From the NCBI RefSeq assembly GCF_015712165.1, contig NZ_JADPZX010000001.1, positions 1,922,001 to 1,986,000 on the forward strand: DNA of 64,000 bases, read 5' to 3'. How positions within the stretch are numbered: position 1 is the first letter of the stretch; every line of letters starts with the position of its first letter. A program made the position numbers and the translations under genes. This document shows, in pieces, positions 17,801 to 26,403 of this stretch. Source of the DNA: Streptomyces spinoverrucosus. GTDB taxonomy: Bacteria > Actinomycetota > Actinomycetes > Streptomycetales > Streptomycetaceae. The notes beneath the pieces are model-generated. The model was given only the letters and a program-made list of their open reading frames with translations. It had not been told where the DNA came from and ran no database searches.

Positions 17801-18238
17801 GGTGCCGCTCTGCGCCGGGTTGAACAGCCGTGCGGCCGAAGCGGCGAGTGTGGTGAAGGCGGAGCCGTCGGTACTGCCCTGGAGGGAGAGGGTCTGGGTC
17901 CGGCTCTCCCATCCGGCGGGCAGTTTGAGCACCACCCGGTCGAGGGTCAGGGCGGCGCCGAGGTCGACCTGCACCCATTGGGGGAAGGAGCCGGCCGGCC
18001 CCTCCCAGTAGGATGCCTGGGCACCGTCGGTGATGTTTCCGGCCGGGTACGCGCCGAGGGAGCCGCCTGCCGTGGCATGGCGGCCGAGCGCGAGGTTGAC
18101 GTCGGCGGCCGTCGACGCTTGCACTGCCGGGGCGGCCTGAGCGGTGGAGGCGAAGGGCATCGGTAACAGCCCGGCGGTCATGAGCCCGGCCAGGACGGCG
18201 CCGGACAGCGACCGCCGGCCGAGGGTTCTCCATCTCAT
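14804..18238 (-). CDS. Secreted multidomain glycanase, GH87 alpha-1,3-glucanase/mycodextranase-like
   Basis: The 1,144-residue protein starts at ATG 18238 with a GAGGAGG site. A signal peptide opens it (RRSLSGAVLAGLMTAGLL...AQAAP). Then follow two F5/8-type discoidin carbohydrate-binding domains (about 45-185 and 190-340), two CARDB-like domains (about 350-570: LTVTGLDWSPAAP, LEVSSITTSPANP), and a CBM6/35-like module (about 575-710, YTEYEAEDGRYQG). A right-handed beta-helix catalytic domain runs from about 720 to the end (ITEYGAVPGDGLDDTDAIQ, GAGMWHSQLYT, FGFDIDHNTQISD, NTGDDALAVWA). The beta-helix region resembles GH87 enzymes, which cut alpha-1,3-glucan of fungal walls and dental plaque. 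It is monocistronic and unrelated to the neighbouring clusters. The family assignment is from memory of the motifs. Confidence 0.85.
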   Translation of the reverse strand: MRWRTLGRRSLSGAVLAGLMTAGLLPMPFASTAQAAPAVQASTAADVNLALGRHATAGGSLGAYPAGNITDGAQASYWEGPAGSFPQWVQVDLGAALTLDRVVLKLPAGWESRTQTLSLQGSTDGSAFTTLAASAARLFNPAQSGTVTVDLASPADARYVRVNVTGNTGWNAAQLSELEVYGDEGGTEPPPTGTNLARNKPVEATSTTQTYVAANATDDSTSTYWEAAGHPADLTVKLGTAADVTAVVVKLNPDPVWGARTQGIQVLGRAPSDTDFTSLRDRADYAFSPGTGNAVTIPVSGRWTDIRLRFFSNSGAPGGQVAEFQVVGTAAPAPDLTVTGLDWSPAAPSERDPVTVNAGVRNAGTAPSAATTVDVTVEGTVAGSVAVPALDAGASTTVAVSTGTRAAGSYAVSAVVDPRNTVAELDDTNNSRNAADRMVVSQAPGPDLEVSSITTSPANPAVGSPVSFTVAVHNRGTTAAAAGSVTRLQAGTTTLNGTTGQVAAGATVNVPISGTWTATAGGATLTATADATGVVTETNENNNVLAKSLVVGRGAALPYTEYEAEDGRYQGTLLTADAKRTFGHTNFATESSGRKSVRLDSGGQYVEFTSTTPTNSIVVRNSIPDASGGGGADATISLYADGVFVQKLSLSSKHSWLYGSTDDPEGLTNRPGGDARRLFDEAHALLSRTYPQGTTFRLQRDAGDSATYYIIDLIDLEQVAPPAAKPANCTSITEYGAVPGDGLDDTDAIQRAVTADQNGQISCVWIPAGQWRQEQKILTDDPLNRGQFNQVGIRDVTIRGAGMWHSQLYTLTPPHEAGGINHPHEGNFGFDIDHNTQISDIAIFGSGTIRGGDGNAEGGVGLNGRFGKNTKITNVWIEHANVGVWAGRDYSNIPELWGPGDGLEFTGVRIRNTYADGINFANGTRNSTVYNSSFRNTGDDALAVWASKYVKDTSVDVGHDNHFRNNTIQLPWRANGIAVYGGYGNTIENNIVSDTMNYPGIMLATDHDPIPFSGQTLIAGNALYRTGGAFWGEAQEFGAITLFAQATDIPGVTIRDTEIHDSTYDGIQFKTGGGAMPGVKVIDVRIDKSVNGSGILAMSGARGSADLTNVTITNSAQGDVLIEPGSQFRITGAPAGPTVARRHG

Positions 18239-18599
18239 GGGGTCCTCCTCTTCCAAGGGGTGGGGAGCGCGGCAGGTGCGAGCGGGAGGGATCGTGGCAG
18301 GGAGACGCGGGACGCGGGAGACTACCCTGAGGGGCGGACACTCTCCTGTACGCCAATTGAGCCAGACAGTCGACTTCTTGCGGAAATCGCTCAACAGGCT
18401 TCTCGCGTGTCTCCGATTTGTCAACGGCATGCAAAGACGTAGCAGTTGGCACGAAATCCGCTTGCGTGCCTTGCGGCGCGATTGCGTTTGCCGGTCCCCA
18501 CGCAGCCGTGGCGCCCTACCTGGAAGCTTCCCTGAGCGGCGACGATGACGGGAGGCGTTCCTACTACCCGACCCCTCAAAAGGACGCAATTTATTGAGC
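18239..18599. other. Intergenic upstream of the glucanase, ~360 bp
   Basis: It contains the glucanase ribosome site (GAGGAGG) and presumably its promoter. No gene and no clear operator are visible. Confidence 0.5.
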
Positions 18600-18960
18600 T
18601 TTTTACGTAAGATCGCTGGCTCGCCCAAGAGGTCAGTGATCGTATGAGGTAGGGCGAGCGGAGGGTGGTGCTGTTCTAGGTCGAGCTGTCCCTTGAAGGT
18701 TTCGTTGACGGACTCGATGGTCTGCCGCAACGGCTTGAACAGGGATCCGCCGGGTCGCTGCCGTTCGCCCTCGCCGGTTGGCCGCAGCAACCGGATGCCC
18801 TGCCGGGCAAGTTCGTGTTCAAAGGTGAGGCCGAAGTAGTTCTTGTCGCCGAACAGTGTCTGGCCTTCCCGGGCGGCGAGGAGGTGCGGTTCGGCCGCGA
18901 GGGGGTCCAGCAGGTTCCGCGTTCGCCGGCCTTGGCGCCGGTCAGGGCGAAGACGACGGG
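18600..18960 (-). pseudogene. IS982-like DDE transposase, C-terminal fragment
   Basis: The minus-strand frame gives LFGDKNYFG, LARQGIRLLRP and SLFKPLRQTIESVNETFKGQLDLEQH. These are the familiar C-terminal blocks of IS982-family transposases, including the K/R-x-x-E region. The upstream part (VFALTGAKAGERGT) lies in another frame, showing a frameshift near 18905, and the end after LDLEQH diverges. It is non-functional debris in the transposon-rich junction before the polyketide island. Confidence 0.65.
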
Positions 18961-19000
18961 CAGGCCCGCATCTCAAAGGCGCCCTCGGACTCGCAGCGCT

Positions 19001-19269
19001 CGGCGCGGCAAGAACCAAGGAACACCTACCTCCAGGCCCGCCACAAGCGACTGACCGCCCGCCGCGGCCCCCTCAGGGCCCTGGTCGCCGTCGAGCACTC
19101 GATCATCACCGCGATCTGGCACACGCTCACCGACCACGTCCCCTACCACGAACTCGGCGGCACCTACTTCACCCAGCGTGACCCCGAACGCGCCACCGGC
19201 CGCGCGATCACCGCCCTCAACCAGCTCGGCTACACCGTCACCCTCAACCCGATCGAAGGCACAGCCTGA
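19001..19269 (+). pseudogene. IS110-family transposase, C-terminal fragment
   Basis: About 80 residues survive (NTYLQARHKRLTARRGPLRALVAVEHSIITAIWH...LGGTYF). They match the C-terminal end of IS110/IS116-type transposases, which use a DEDD and Ser chemistry. The N-terminal catalytic part is absent, and a frameshift lies near 19010. The fragment ends in a stop at 19267-19269. Confidence 0.65.
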
Positions 19270-19355
19270 CCAACCACAGACCAAATGCCCGGCGGCCTCG
19301 ACCACCGGGCACCCAGCCCTGCCCAAACAGCCCCTGACCTGGACCTAATTACGCG

Positions 19356-19427
19356 TCAGAAGCCCTTGGCCGCCAGCTCAAGGATCGCCACGCACTCCAC
19401 ATGATGCGTCATAGGAAACATGTCGGC
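19356..19427 (-). pseudogene. 3'-end fragment of an RNA m5U methyltransferase gene; candidate attachment-site copy
   Basis: On the minus strand, 23 codons plus a stop read ADMFPMTHHVECV then AILELAAKGF. The intact methyltransferase gene at 61300-62640 ends FDLFPMTHHVECV then AILEPADKGA. The two align codon for codon from the stop, with 18 of 23 residues identical. An exact 23-base match sits at 19390-19412 and 61334-61356. No upstream part of the gene exists here: a stop codon occurs about 12 codons further up the same frame. Both copies point the same way, so they are direct repeats bracketing 42 kb, as site-specific insertion at a gene's 3' end would leave. Confidence 0.75.
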
Positions 19428-19863
19428 CTGAGCAAGGCAGGAAAACCCGCAGGTCAGAGCAGGTTCTTCGGCTCACCATCCCGCTTGCGGGCGCCCGGAG
19501 CGTCAAGCGAGCGTCACGGCCGCGAGTCCGTCCACCCGCTCGGGGCAGACCGAGCTGCCACGACCAGTTCCCCAGCAGGCTCTGTCCCGGTCGCTCCAGA
19601 GGCCAGCTGGCGTCTCATGACCCACGGCACTTCTCCGGCCGCCCAAATGGACTCATGCCTTCCAGCCGACAGCGTCCCGCACATACACCGAGCGACCTCT
19701 CGGGCGCGGTCGCCGAGGACCTCGCGCTGTACCGGGAGAAGTTCCGGCGGCGTCTGCCGGTGTCGCTGGACGAGCCGGGCGCAGCCAATCGTCCAGTCGG
19801 TCTCCACTGCCGCTGGAGCGATGGCCCGGACACTCGCGGCTGCATCTCGGAAAGGGGCACCTC
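19428..19863. other. Upstream region of the aromatase/cyclase gene with candidate SARP repeat
   Basis: No gene is recognised. TCCA occurs at 19792 and 19803, an 11-bp register (GTCCAGTCGGTCTCCACT), about 60 bp before the aromatase start. Similar repeats precede four other units of the cluster. Confidence 0.5.
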
Positions 19864-20811
19864 ATGTCGGACTCAGGCGTCGTCAGGACGCATCATGCGA
19901 TCGATGTGGCGGCCGAACCCAAGGCCGTGTACGAGCTGATCGCCGCGGCGGAAGACTGGCCGCACATCTTTCCTCCCACCGTGCACGTGGAGAAGCTCGA
20001 CGGGGACGACCGGTCGGAGCGGCTGCGGCTCTGGGCGTTCGCGAACGGGGAGGTGCGGTCGTGGACCTCCCTCCGTGAACTGGATCCGAGCGCGCTGCGG
20101 GTGACGTTCCGCCAGGAGGTCTCGTCCGCGCCGGTCGCGTCGATGGGCGGCGAGTGGATCATCGAGGCAGCTCCGGGCGGCAGCAGCGTCGTGCTGCTGC
20201 ACGACTTCACCGTGGTCGACGACGACCCGGTGGCCCGCGAGTGGGTGGAGCGCGCCGTCGACACCAACAGCAGCTCCGAACTGGCCGCGCTGAAGACGGC
20301 GGCCGAGTCTCTGGCAGCGGAACCCAGGGCGCTGCTGTCATTCGCCGACCACGTGGACATCTCGGGCGCGCAGCAGGAGGTGTACGACTTCCTGTGGCGG
20401 GCCGACCTGTGGGAGGAGCGGCTTCCGCATGTGGGCCGGCTCGTGCTGACCGAGCCCGGCCGGGACCTGCAGACGGTGGAAATGGACACTCGCGCCGCCG
20501 ACGGTTCGGTGCACACAACGAAGTCGGTACGGGTCGGTTTCGCACCTGGCCGGCTCACGTACAAGCAGACCCAGGTACCGCCGCTGATGGCCGCGCACAC
20601 GGGCCGCTGGACCATCGAGCCCACCCAGCACGGAGTGCGCGCCACCTCGCACCACACGGTCGTCCTGCGCCCCGAGCGGGTGCGGGAGCTGCTGGGCCCG
20701 GACGCCACTCTCGACACGGCCCGCGACATGGTCCGCACAGCCCTCGGCAGGAACAGCACGGCCACCCTGACTCTGGCCAAAGAGATCGCGGAACGAGCCG
20801 CGTCCCACTGA
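19864..20811 (+). CDS. Didomain polyketide aromatase/cyclase
   Basis: The protein has 315 residues with AAAGGGG before ATG 19864. It contains two START/SRPBCC (Bet v1-like) domains in tandem. The first (about 1-150) has VYELIAAAEDWPHIFPPTVHVE, SWTSLREL and GGEWIIEAAPGG. The second (about 155-315) repeats the pattern (VYDFLWRADLWEERLPHVGRLVLTE, HHTVVLRPER). Didomain enzymes of the ActVII/OxyK type aromatise the first ring of C9-reduced polyketides, which fits the ActIII-like ketoreductase at 48584. It converges with the ACP gene across a strong bidirectional terminator and is the first gene inside the polyketide island. Confidence 0.94.
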   Translation: MSDSGVVRTHHAIDVAAEPKAVYELIAAAEDWPHIFPPTVHVEKLDGDDRSERLRLWAFANGEVRSWTSLRELDPSALRVTFRQEVSSAPVASMGGEWIIEAAPGGSSVVLLHDFTVVDDDPVAREWVERAVDTNSSSELAALKTAAESLAAEPRALLSFADHVDISGAQQEVYDFLWRADLWEERLPHVGRLVLTEPGRDLQTVEMDTRAADGSVHTTKSVRVGFAPGRLTYKQTQVPPLMAAHTGRWTIEPTQHGVRATSHHTVVLRPERVRELLGPDATLDTARDMVRTALGRNSTATLTLAKEIAERAASH

Positions 20812-20830
20812 CGTTCCGGAGAACGGAAAG

Positions 20831-20860
20831 GGCGGGGCCCCGGAGATCCGGGGCCCCGCC
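20831..20860. terminator. Bidirectional terminator between aromatase and ACP genes
   Basis: A perfect 14-bp stem, GGCGGGGCCCCGGA with TCCGGGGCCCCGCC, and a GA loop lie between convergent stops at 20811 and 20875. Confidence 0.88.
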
Positions 20861-20874
20861 TTCCGCGTTCTCGT

Positions 20875-21144
20875 TCAGCTTCCCGACAGGGCCGAGTTGA
20901 CCAGGTCGACGAAGGCTCGGGGAGTCTCGGCGCCGTCGAGACCCTCGTCAGGGAGGGCGACCCCGAAATCACGGGTGATACGGCCGGCCACCTCCAGCAG
21001 AGCAAGGGAGTCGTAGCCGAGGTCCGTGAACAGCACGTCGGCAATGTCCCCGCTCAGGTCGACCGCCTCCTCCTCACCGGCCGACTCGCGCAGGATTCGG
21101 GTGAAGTCGTCGATGCTCAATGCCGTGACCCCGTTCGCACTCAT
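20875..21144 (-). CDS. Type II PKS acyl carrier protein
   Basis: This 89-residue acidic protein has the phosphopantetheine site DLGYDSLALLEV with Ser46. It carries the growing chain for the KSalpha/KSbeta pair encoded upstream. ATG 21144 follows AGGAAGGAAA. The gene ends the operon AT-KSalpha-KSbeta-ACP, 95 bp after the KSbeta stop. The usual order in type II clusters, KSalpha then KSbeta then ACP, is kept. Confidence 0.96.
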   Translation of the reverse strand: MSANGVTALSIDDFTRILRESAGEEEAVDLSGDIADVLFTDLGYDSLALLEVAGRITRDFGVALPDEGLDGAETPRAFVDLVNSALSGS

Positions 21145-21239
21145 GATATTTCCTTCCTTCTGATTCCTACTTGTTGGTGTGGTTTTGTCGGCCGTGCCGA
21201 TGATTCGGGCCGTCCCGGTGGTTCCGGTGCCACGCTGGT

Positions 21240-22466
21240 TCAGTTCGTGGTCGTGACGACCGCCGCCGCGTTGAAGCCACCCTCGCCGCGGGCCAGGACC
21301 AGCGCGGCGTCGCCGGTGAGCGGGCGGGCCTGGCCCGTCACGAGGTCCACCGGGCAGTCCGCCGCCACCGAGGTGACGTGCGCGGTCGGCGGGACGCTGC
21401 CGTCGCGCAGGGTGAGCAGCGCGGAAACCAGGTCGAGGGCCGCCCCCCCTGCGTACAGGCGGCCGGTCTGCGCCTTCGGTACCGCTACTTGCACCCCGCG
21501 GGCACCGAACACCGCGGTAAGCGCGGCCGCTTCGGCGCGGTCCGCCTCGGGTACGCCGGCGGCGTCCGCGAAGACGACGGCGATGGCATCGGGCGTGCGG
21601 TCCGCGTCCGCGAGGGCGGCACGGATCGCGCGCTCCAGGCCGTCGGTCTCCGGGTCGCGCGGATCCGGGTCGAACGTGGCCGCGTATCCGGCGAGTTCAC
21701 CGTAGACGCGGGCGCCACGTTCCTCGGCGGACGCCGGGTCCTCCAGTACCACGTACGCGCCGCCCTCGCCCGGGACATGGCCCGAGGCGGCCTCGTCAAA
21801 GGGCAGGTATGCACGCTCGGGGCGGTCCTCCGGGCTGAGTCGGCCGGAGGCGAGCTGTCCCGCGAGGCCAAGCGGGCACAGTGCGCCGTCCACGCCGCCC
21901 GCGAGCATCACCTTCGTGCCTTTGCGGATCTGCCGCCGCGCGTGCCCGATCGCGTCGAGGCCGCCGGCCTGGTCGGTGACGACGGCGCTGCTCGGGCCCT
22001 TCAGCCCGTGCCGGATGGAGATCTGGCCGGTGTTGACGGCGTAGAACCAGGCGAAGGACTGGTACGCGCTGACGAACCGGCCGCCCTTGCTCCACAGGTT
22101 CTGCAGCTCGCGCTGGCCGAACTCGAAGCCGCCCATCGACGAAGCCGAGGAGACGCCCGCCTGGTACGGGGGCAGGGCGGCGAGGTCGAGGCCGCTGTCG
22201 TTCAGGGCCTCGCCCGCCGCGTACAGGGCGAGCCGGGTCATGTGGTCGGTCTGCGGCAGCAGCCGGCTCGGGATGTGGTCGGCGGCCTCGAAGCCGGGTA
22301 CCTCGCCGGCGAGCCGCACCGGGTAGCCGGATGCGTCGAAACGGGTGATCTCCGCGATGCCGTTCGCGCCTTCGACGATGGCAGCCCAGTGAGCGTCGGC
22401 GCCGAGCCCGGTGGGAGCGGCGACGCCAATGCCGGTGATCACGGGACGGGTGGCGGTTGCCGTCAC
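21240..22466 (-). CDS. Ketosynthase beta / chain length factor
   Basis: The 408-residue thiolase-fold protein resembles KSalpha, but the nucleophile Cys is replaced by Gln166 ([15 protein letters not shown]). That is the defining mark of chain length factors, which decarboxylate malonyl-ACP and set chain length. GTG 22466 overlaps the KSalpha stop by four bases (GTGA), so translation is coupled and a 1:1 heterodimer results. The gating residues that set chain length cannot be judged reliably by eye. If the cluster is rishirilide-like, a chain of about nine to ten acetate-size units is expected. Confidence 0.95.
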   Translation of the reverse strand: MTATATRPVITGIGVAAPTGLGADAHWAAIVEGANGIAEITRFDASGYPVRLAGEVPGFEAADHIPSRLLPQTDHMTRLALYAAGEALNDSGLDLAALPPYQAGVSSASSMGGFEFGQRELQNLWSKGGRFVSAYQSFAWFYAVNTGQISIRHGLKGPSSAVVTDQAGGLDAIGHARRQIRKGTKVMLAGGVDGALCPLGLAGQLASGRLSPEDRPERAYLPFDEAASGHVPGEGGAYVVLEDPASAEERGARVYGELAGYAATFDPDPRDPETDGLERAIRAALADADRTPDAIAVVFADAAGVPEADRAEAAALTAVFGARGVQVAVPKAQTGRLYAGGAALDLVSALLTLRDGSVPPTAHVTSVAADCPVDLVTGQARPLTGDAALVLARGEGGFNAAAVVTTTN

Positions 22467-23743
22467 GCGGCACTCCTTTCGGGGCGGGCGAGGACGACGG
22501 CGCTCTGGAAGCCACCGAAGCCGCTGCCGACGCTGAGTACGGAGTCGACCCGGGCCTCGCGCGCGGTCAGGGGGACGTAGTCGAGATCGCACAGCGGGTC
22601 TGACTCGTGCAGGTTCGCCGTCGGAGGGATCAGGCCGTGCTCCATCGCGAGAACACACGCGACGAGTTCGAGCGCGCCGATCGCGCCCAGCGAATGCCCG
22701 ATCATCGACTTGATGGAGCTGACGGGCACTCGGTAGGCGTGCTCGCCGAGCGACGTCTTGAACGCGGCGGTCTCGTGCCGGTCGTTCTGCTTGGTGCTGG
22801 AGCCGTGCGCGTTGACGTAGTCGATCTGCTCGGGCGCGAGCCGCGCCTCCACGAGGGCGATCCGGATCGCCTCGGCCATCTCCGCGCCGTCCGAGCGCAG
22901 ACCGGTCATGTGGTACGCGTTGCTGCGCGTGCCGAATCCTGCGACCTCGGCGTAGATCCGGGCACCGCGGCGCCGGGCGTGCTCCAGTTCCTCCAGGATC
23001 AGCACCGCGGCACCCTCGCCGAGGACGAGCCCGTTGCGTGTGTTGTCGAAGGGGCGGGAGGCGTGCTCCGGGTCGTCGTTGCGGGGCGTGGTCGCCTTGA
23101 TGGCGTCGAAGCAGGCGAGCGTGATCGGTGAGATCGGAGCGTCGGTGCCGCCCGCGACGATGATGTCGGCGCTGCCCTCGCGAATCAGGTCGGCACCGTG
23201 CCCGATGGCGTCGAGACCCGAGGTGCAGCCGTCGGAGACGAGCGACACCGGGCCCTTGGCACCCGTCTCGCGGGCCAGTTCGGCGGCGAGCGAGCTCGGG
23301 ACGAAGTGGTCGTAGAGCCGGGGCACCGCGTATTCGTGGTCGACGAGCCAGTTGGCGCCGCCGTCGCTGAGGACGACGTACTCGTCCTCCATCGACGTGG
23401 TGCAGCCCACCGCGCAGCCGAGCGACACGCCGGTGCGCACGGCCCGCGAGGACGTGAGATCGAGGCCGGAGTCGGTCACCGCCTCCCGTGCGGCGACCAG
23501 CGCGAACTGGCCCGCGCGGTCCAGCCTGCGCTCCTCCTGCGGGGACAGTCCGGCCGCCGCGGGCTGGAAGTCGACCTCCGCCGCGACCTGGGAGCGGTAC
23601 GGGGAGGCATCGAAGAGGGAAACGGTGCGGGTGGCCGTCCGCCCGGTCGACAGCAGATCCCAGTACCGTTTGATCCCTGTTCCCCCGGGCGCCACCGCAC
23701 CGATTCCGGTTATGACGACGCGTCGTTCCATGGGCATCCTCAC
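22463..23743 (-). CDS. Ketosynthase alpha of the minimal type II PKS
   Basis: The 426-residue beta-ketoacyl synthase has the full triad: Cys173 in [14 protein letters not shown], His313 in VNAHGSST and His350 in [11 protein letters not shown]. It condenses malonyl-ACP onto the ACP-bound chain as a heterodimer with the chain length factor. GTG 23743 overlaps the acyltransferase stop by four bases; an in-frame ATG follows at 23737. Translational coupling links AT, KSalpha and KSbeta. Confidence 0.97.
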   Translation of the reverse strand: MRMPMERRVVITGIGAVAPGGTGIKRYWDLLSTGRTATRTVSLFDASPYRSQVAAEVDFQPAAAGLSPQEERRLDRAGQFALVAAREAVTDSGLDLTSSRAVRTGVSLGCAVGCTTSMEDEYVVLSDGGANWLVDHEYAVPRLYDHFVPSSLAAELARETGAKGPVSLVSDGCTSGLDAIGHGADLIREGSADIIVAGGTDAPISPITLACFDAIKATTPRNDDPEHASRPFDNTRNGLVLGEGAAVLILEELEHARRRGARIYAEVAGFGTRSNAYHMTGLRSDGAEMAEAIRIALVEARLAPEQIDYVNAHGSSTKQNDRHETAAFKTSLGEHAYRVPVSSIKSMIGHSLGAIGALELVACVLAMEHGLIPPTANLHESDPLCDLDYVPLTAREARVDSVLSVGSGFGGFQSAVVLARPERSAA

Positions 23744-24885
23744 TCGCTGTCGGCGGGAACCGGCGCTCCGGTCCCTGGTCGTGACCGTGTCAAGTCGGTC
23801 TGGAGACCCGCTCGAACCGGCCTGGACATCTGTGCGGTCGAGTGGGCCGGTGGTAGGGCGGCCTGGTCGGCGGCACCTACGGCCGCGGAGGCGGTCTGTT
23901 CCCCTGACACGGCGGGGGCGCTCGCAAGTTCCGCGAGTGCCTTCTCGAAGGCGGCCCGCTCGCCATCCGGTTCGCAGGGCCGCGCGGGCAGCAGACCGAT
24001 TGCCCGGGAGCCCCCCTTCGCCACCCGGGGATGACGGCGGGCGAGCGCGGTGAGCCCCTGTCCGGGGCCCGCCTCCGCGAGCACCACGTCCGGCCCGGCG
24101 AGCACGACGTCGAGCGCCGGTCCGAACATCACCGGACGCGCAGGCTGGAGCGCCCAGAACCGCGGGTCCTGTATCCGTTCACCGGTCAACGGCCCGGGCT
24201 CGTACGCGGAGTGCAGCGGCAGCTTCGGACGACGGATGGGCACCGCGGCGAGCAGTGGCAGCGCGCGCAGGGCCGCCTCGGTGAGCACGGGGCTGTGGAA
24301 CGGGTTGAGCGCTCGTGCCCTGCGGCAGGTGAAGCCGTCGGCGCGCAGCTTCTCCTCCGCGCTGCGCAGGCCGTCCTCAGGACCGGCGAGCAGCACTTGG
24401 CGGGGCCCGTTGACGGCGCCGACGACGACTTCGTCCGTCGTGTACGGGACGACCTCGTCGGGGCGCGCCTGCACGGCAAGCATGCCGCCGGGCGGAGTGC
24501 CGTCCAGGTGGCCGATCCGGTCCGCCATCAGGGACACGGCGTCGGCCGGGTCGAAGACGCCGGCGAGGGTGGCCGCAGCGACCTCGCCGACGCTGTGCCC
24601 GAGCAGGGCCGCGGGCCGCACTCCGGCGTCGAGGACCGTGCGGCCGACGGCCCAGTTCAGCGAGAACAGCAGCGGCTGCGCCGTGCGCAGGCGGTCGGCC
24701 TCCGGGCCGATGCGGGCGGCGAGCCAGTCCGCGCGCAGGTCGAAACCGTGCGCGCGCCACAGCTCCAGAGCCTCGTCCATGCGGGTCCTGAATCCCGGGT
24801 GGGCGTGGTACAGGCCGACACCCATACCGGGTTGCTGCGCGCCCTGTCCGGGAAACAGCAGCACGGCCGGCGGCGGTGCGGTCAC
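23740..24885 (-). CDS. Malonyl-CoA:ACP-type acyltransferase of the PKS
   Basis: The 381-residue FabD-like acyltransferase has [14 protein letters not shown] at the N-terminus, the nucleophile elbow [11 protein letters not shown], and the catalytic His region [12 protein letters not shown] 24885 has GGAG six bases upstream; the ATG at 24915 has none and gives a 391-residue version. Cluster-borne AT genes in type II systems go with a dedicated KSIII, as with DpsD and DpsC of daunorubicin, and act in starter selection or proofreading. The C-terminal ~60 residues (after about 320) are Ala/Pro-rich and probably disordered. It leads the AT-KSalpha-KSbeta-ACP operon. Confidence 0.92.
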   Translation of the reverse strand: MTAPPPAVLLFPGQGAQQPGMGVGLYHAHPGFRTRMDEALELWRAHGFDLRADWLAARIGPEADRLRTAQPLLFSLNWAVGRTVLDAGVRPAALLGHSVGEVAAATLAGVFDPADAVSLMADRIGHLDGTPPGGMLAVQARPDEVVPYTTDEVVVGAVNGPRQVLLAGPEDGLRSAEEKLRADGFTCRRARALNPFHSPVLTEAALRALPLLAAVPIRRPKLPLHSAYEPGPLTGERIQDPRFWALQPARPVMFGPALDVVLAGPDVVLAEAGPGQGLTALARRHPRVAKGGSRAIGLLPARPCEPDGERAAFEKALAELASAPAVSGEQTASAAVGAADQAALPPAHSTAQMSRPVRAGLQTDLTRSRPGTGAPVPADSE

Positions 24886-25237
24886 GGCGGTCTCCTCTCC
24901 TCGGTGTTCCGACATGCTGAAGGCGCCGCCTGGAGCCTCGGTCGACCTCGGGCACAACGTGCGACTGGGCACCCGTCCGGCAGGCACCACACCGCCATCG
25001 ACGCTCCCGCAACCTCCTTGCGCCCCCTCGGGGTGTGGCCCCACGCAGGGCCGCTCCAGTCGCTCTGGACCGCTCGTCCACCGGTCGGACGCAGGTTTGT
25101 GGTCGCCGGAGGCACGCGACCCGTTGCCCCGGTGCGCCGCGGTCGATACGAGGGCCGCCGGGCCGGCACACCCGGTCCGGCGGCCGTCGGTGTCCGCGGG
25201 ATTCCCTTCTGAACCGCCGGTGAAAGGGCATCGGGAC
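24886..25237. promoter_or_regulatory. Divergent promoter region of AT-KS operon and KSIII, with candidate SARP repeat
   Basis: This 352-bp region separates divergent genes. On the minus strand TGGA occurs twice, 22 bp apart (plus-strand TCCA at 25055 and 25077), two helical turns. An extra imperfect GCTCTGG lies between. SARP proteins bind direct repeats in an 11-bp register near -35, so 25053-25082 is a candidate operator for the core biosynthetic genes. Confidence 0.45.
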
Positions 25238-26296
25238 ATGAGGTTCGACGACCTGTACATCGCCGGGGCAGCCGCGCACCTGGAGGGCCGGAGCACCGTG
25301 GCGGAGGCGCTGCGGGACGGGCGGTGCGACGAGCGCACCGCGACGCGCACCGGCATCGTCTCCGTGGCGGTTTCGACGGGTGCCTCCGCGCCCGAGCTCG
25401 CGGTGGGCGCGGCTCGGCAGGTGCTGGAGCGTACGGGTACGCACCCCACCGACATCGATCTCCTGCTGCACGCGACCGTGCAGCACCAGGGGCACGACCT
25501 GTGGGCACCCGCCTCGTACATCCAGCGGTACGCGGTCGGTAACCGGTGCCCCGCGATCGAGATCAAGCAGCTCTCCAACGGCGGCATGGCGGCCCTGGAA
25601 CTCGCGTCCGGCTATCTCGCCGGCGCATCGGGCCGTACGGCCGCGCTGCTGACGACGGGCGACGTGTTCTGCGAGCCCGGCTTCGACCGCTGGCGCAGCG
25701 ACCCCGGCACGGTGTACGGCGACGCGGGCACCGCTCTCGTCCTTGGCCGGAGCCGTACTGGCTTCGCGCGGCTGCGCAGCCTCGTGACCGTGTCGGACGC
25801 AGATCTCGAGCAGATGCACCGGGGGCGGGACCCGTTCTCGCGGGTGCCGTTCGAGATGCGACAGCCGATCGATCTGGGGCTGCTGCAACGGACGTTCATC
25901 GAGGACACCGGGCGGTCGTACAGCGTCGCCCGGATCACGGCAGGGCAGGACGAGACGCTGAAGCGGACGCTGGCCGAGGCGGACTGCACGCTCTCCGACG
26001 TCTCCTGGTTCGTCCTTCCGAACTTCGGGCGCGGTCGGCTCAACTCGACGTTCTTGCGCCGCTGGAACATCCCCGAGGAGCGGACCACCTGGCCCTGGGG
26101 CCGTTCGGTGGGTCACCTCGGCGCCGGCGACCAGTTCGCGGGCCTTGCGTTCCTCGCCGAGTCGGGCCGGACGCGGGCCGGTGAGCTGGGCCTGCTGTAC
26201 GGGGTCGGCGCGGGGTTCAGCTGGAGCTGCGCGGTCGTGGAGTTCACGGGTGCGGCCCCGGAGGCAGAGAGCGCGGGAGCACCGTCGTACGGGTAA
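25238..26296 (+). CDS. DpsC-like KSIII (Ser-His-Asp) for starter-unit priming
   Basis: The 352-residue KASIII-fold protein starts at ATG 25238 (AAAGGG upstream). Where FabH has the catalytic Cys it has Ser113 (IKQLSNGGMAALELA). The FabH His position is Asn262 (LPNFGRGRLN), and the FabH Asn region reads GHLGAGD, supplying His293 and Asp298. This Ser-His-Asp arrangement is that described for DpsC of daunorubicin, which selects a propionyl starter. With the adjacent acyltransferase it should prime the PKS with a non-acetate acyl group. In rishirilide-type pathways this is a branched short acyl unit derived from an amino acid. The gene diverges from the AT-KS operon. Confidence 0.92.
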   Translation: MRFDDLYIAGAAAHLEGRSTVAEALRDGRCDERTATRTGIVSVAVSTGASAPELAVGAARQVLERTGTHPTDIDLLLHATVQHQGHDLWAPASYIQRYAVGNRCPAIEIKQLSNGGMAALELASGYLAGASGRTAALLTTGDVFCEPGFDRWRSDPGTVYGDAGTALVLGRSRTGFARLRSLVTVSDADLEQMHRGRDPFSRVPFEMRQPIDLGLLQRTFIEDTGRSYSVARITAGQDETLKRTLAEADCTLSDVSWFVLPNFGRGRLNSTFLRRWNIPEERTTWPWGRSVGHLGAGDQFAGLAFLAESGRTRAGELGLLYGVGAGFSWSCAVVEFTGAAPEAESAGAPSYG

Positions 26297-26347
26297 CGGC
26301 CCGCACCGGTGGAAGCCGTACGGGTAACGGCCCGCACCGGTGGAAGC
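26286..26347. repeat. Two perfect 31-bp tandem repeats across the KSIII stop
   Basis: The unit at 26286-26316 is repeated exactly at 26317-26347. The first copy contains the last codons and stop (TAA, 26294-26296) of the KSIII gene. Each unit includes GGTAACGG and CCGCACCGGTGG. Confidence 0.9.
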
Positions 26348-26403
26348 CGGGGCGGGCCGCGCGGGCCAGGCAGCAGCCCGCCCGCTCGGTGCGTCGCCCA
26401 GGT

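Noticed and set aside
18577..19269. An intact transposase
   Set aside because: Two unrelated C-terminal fragments on opposite strands with frameshifts; neither has a full catalytic domain.
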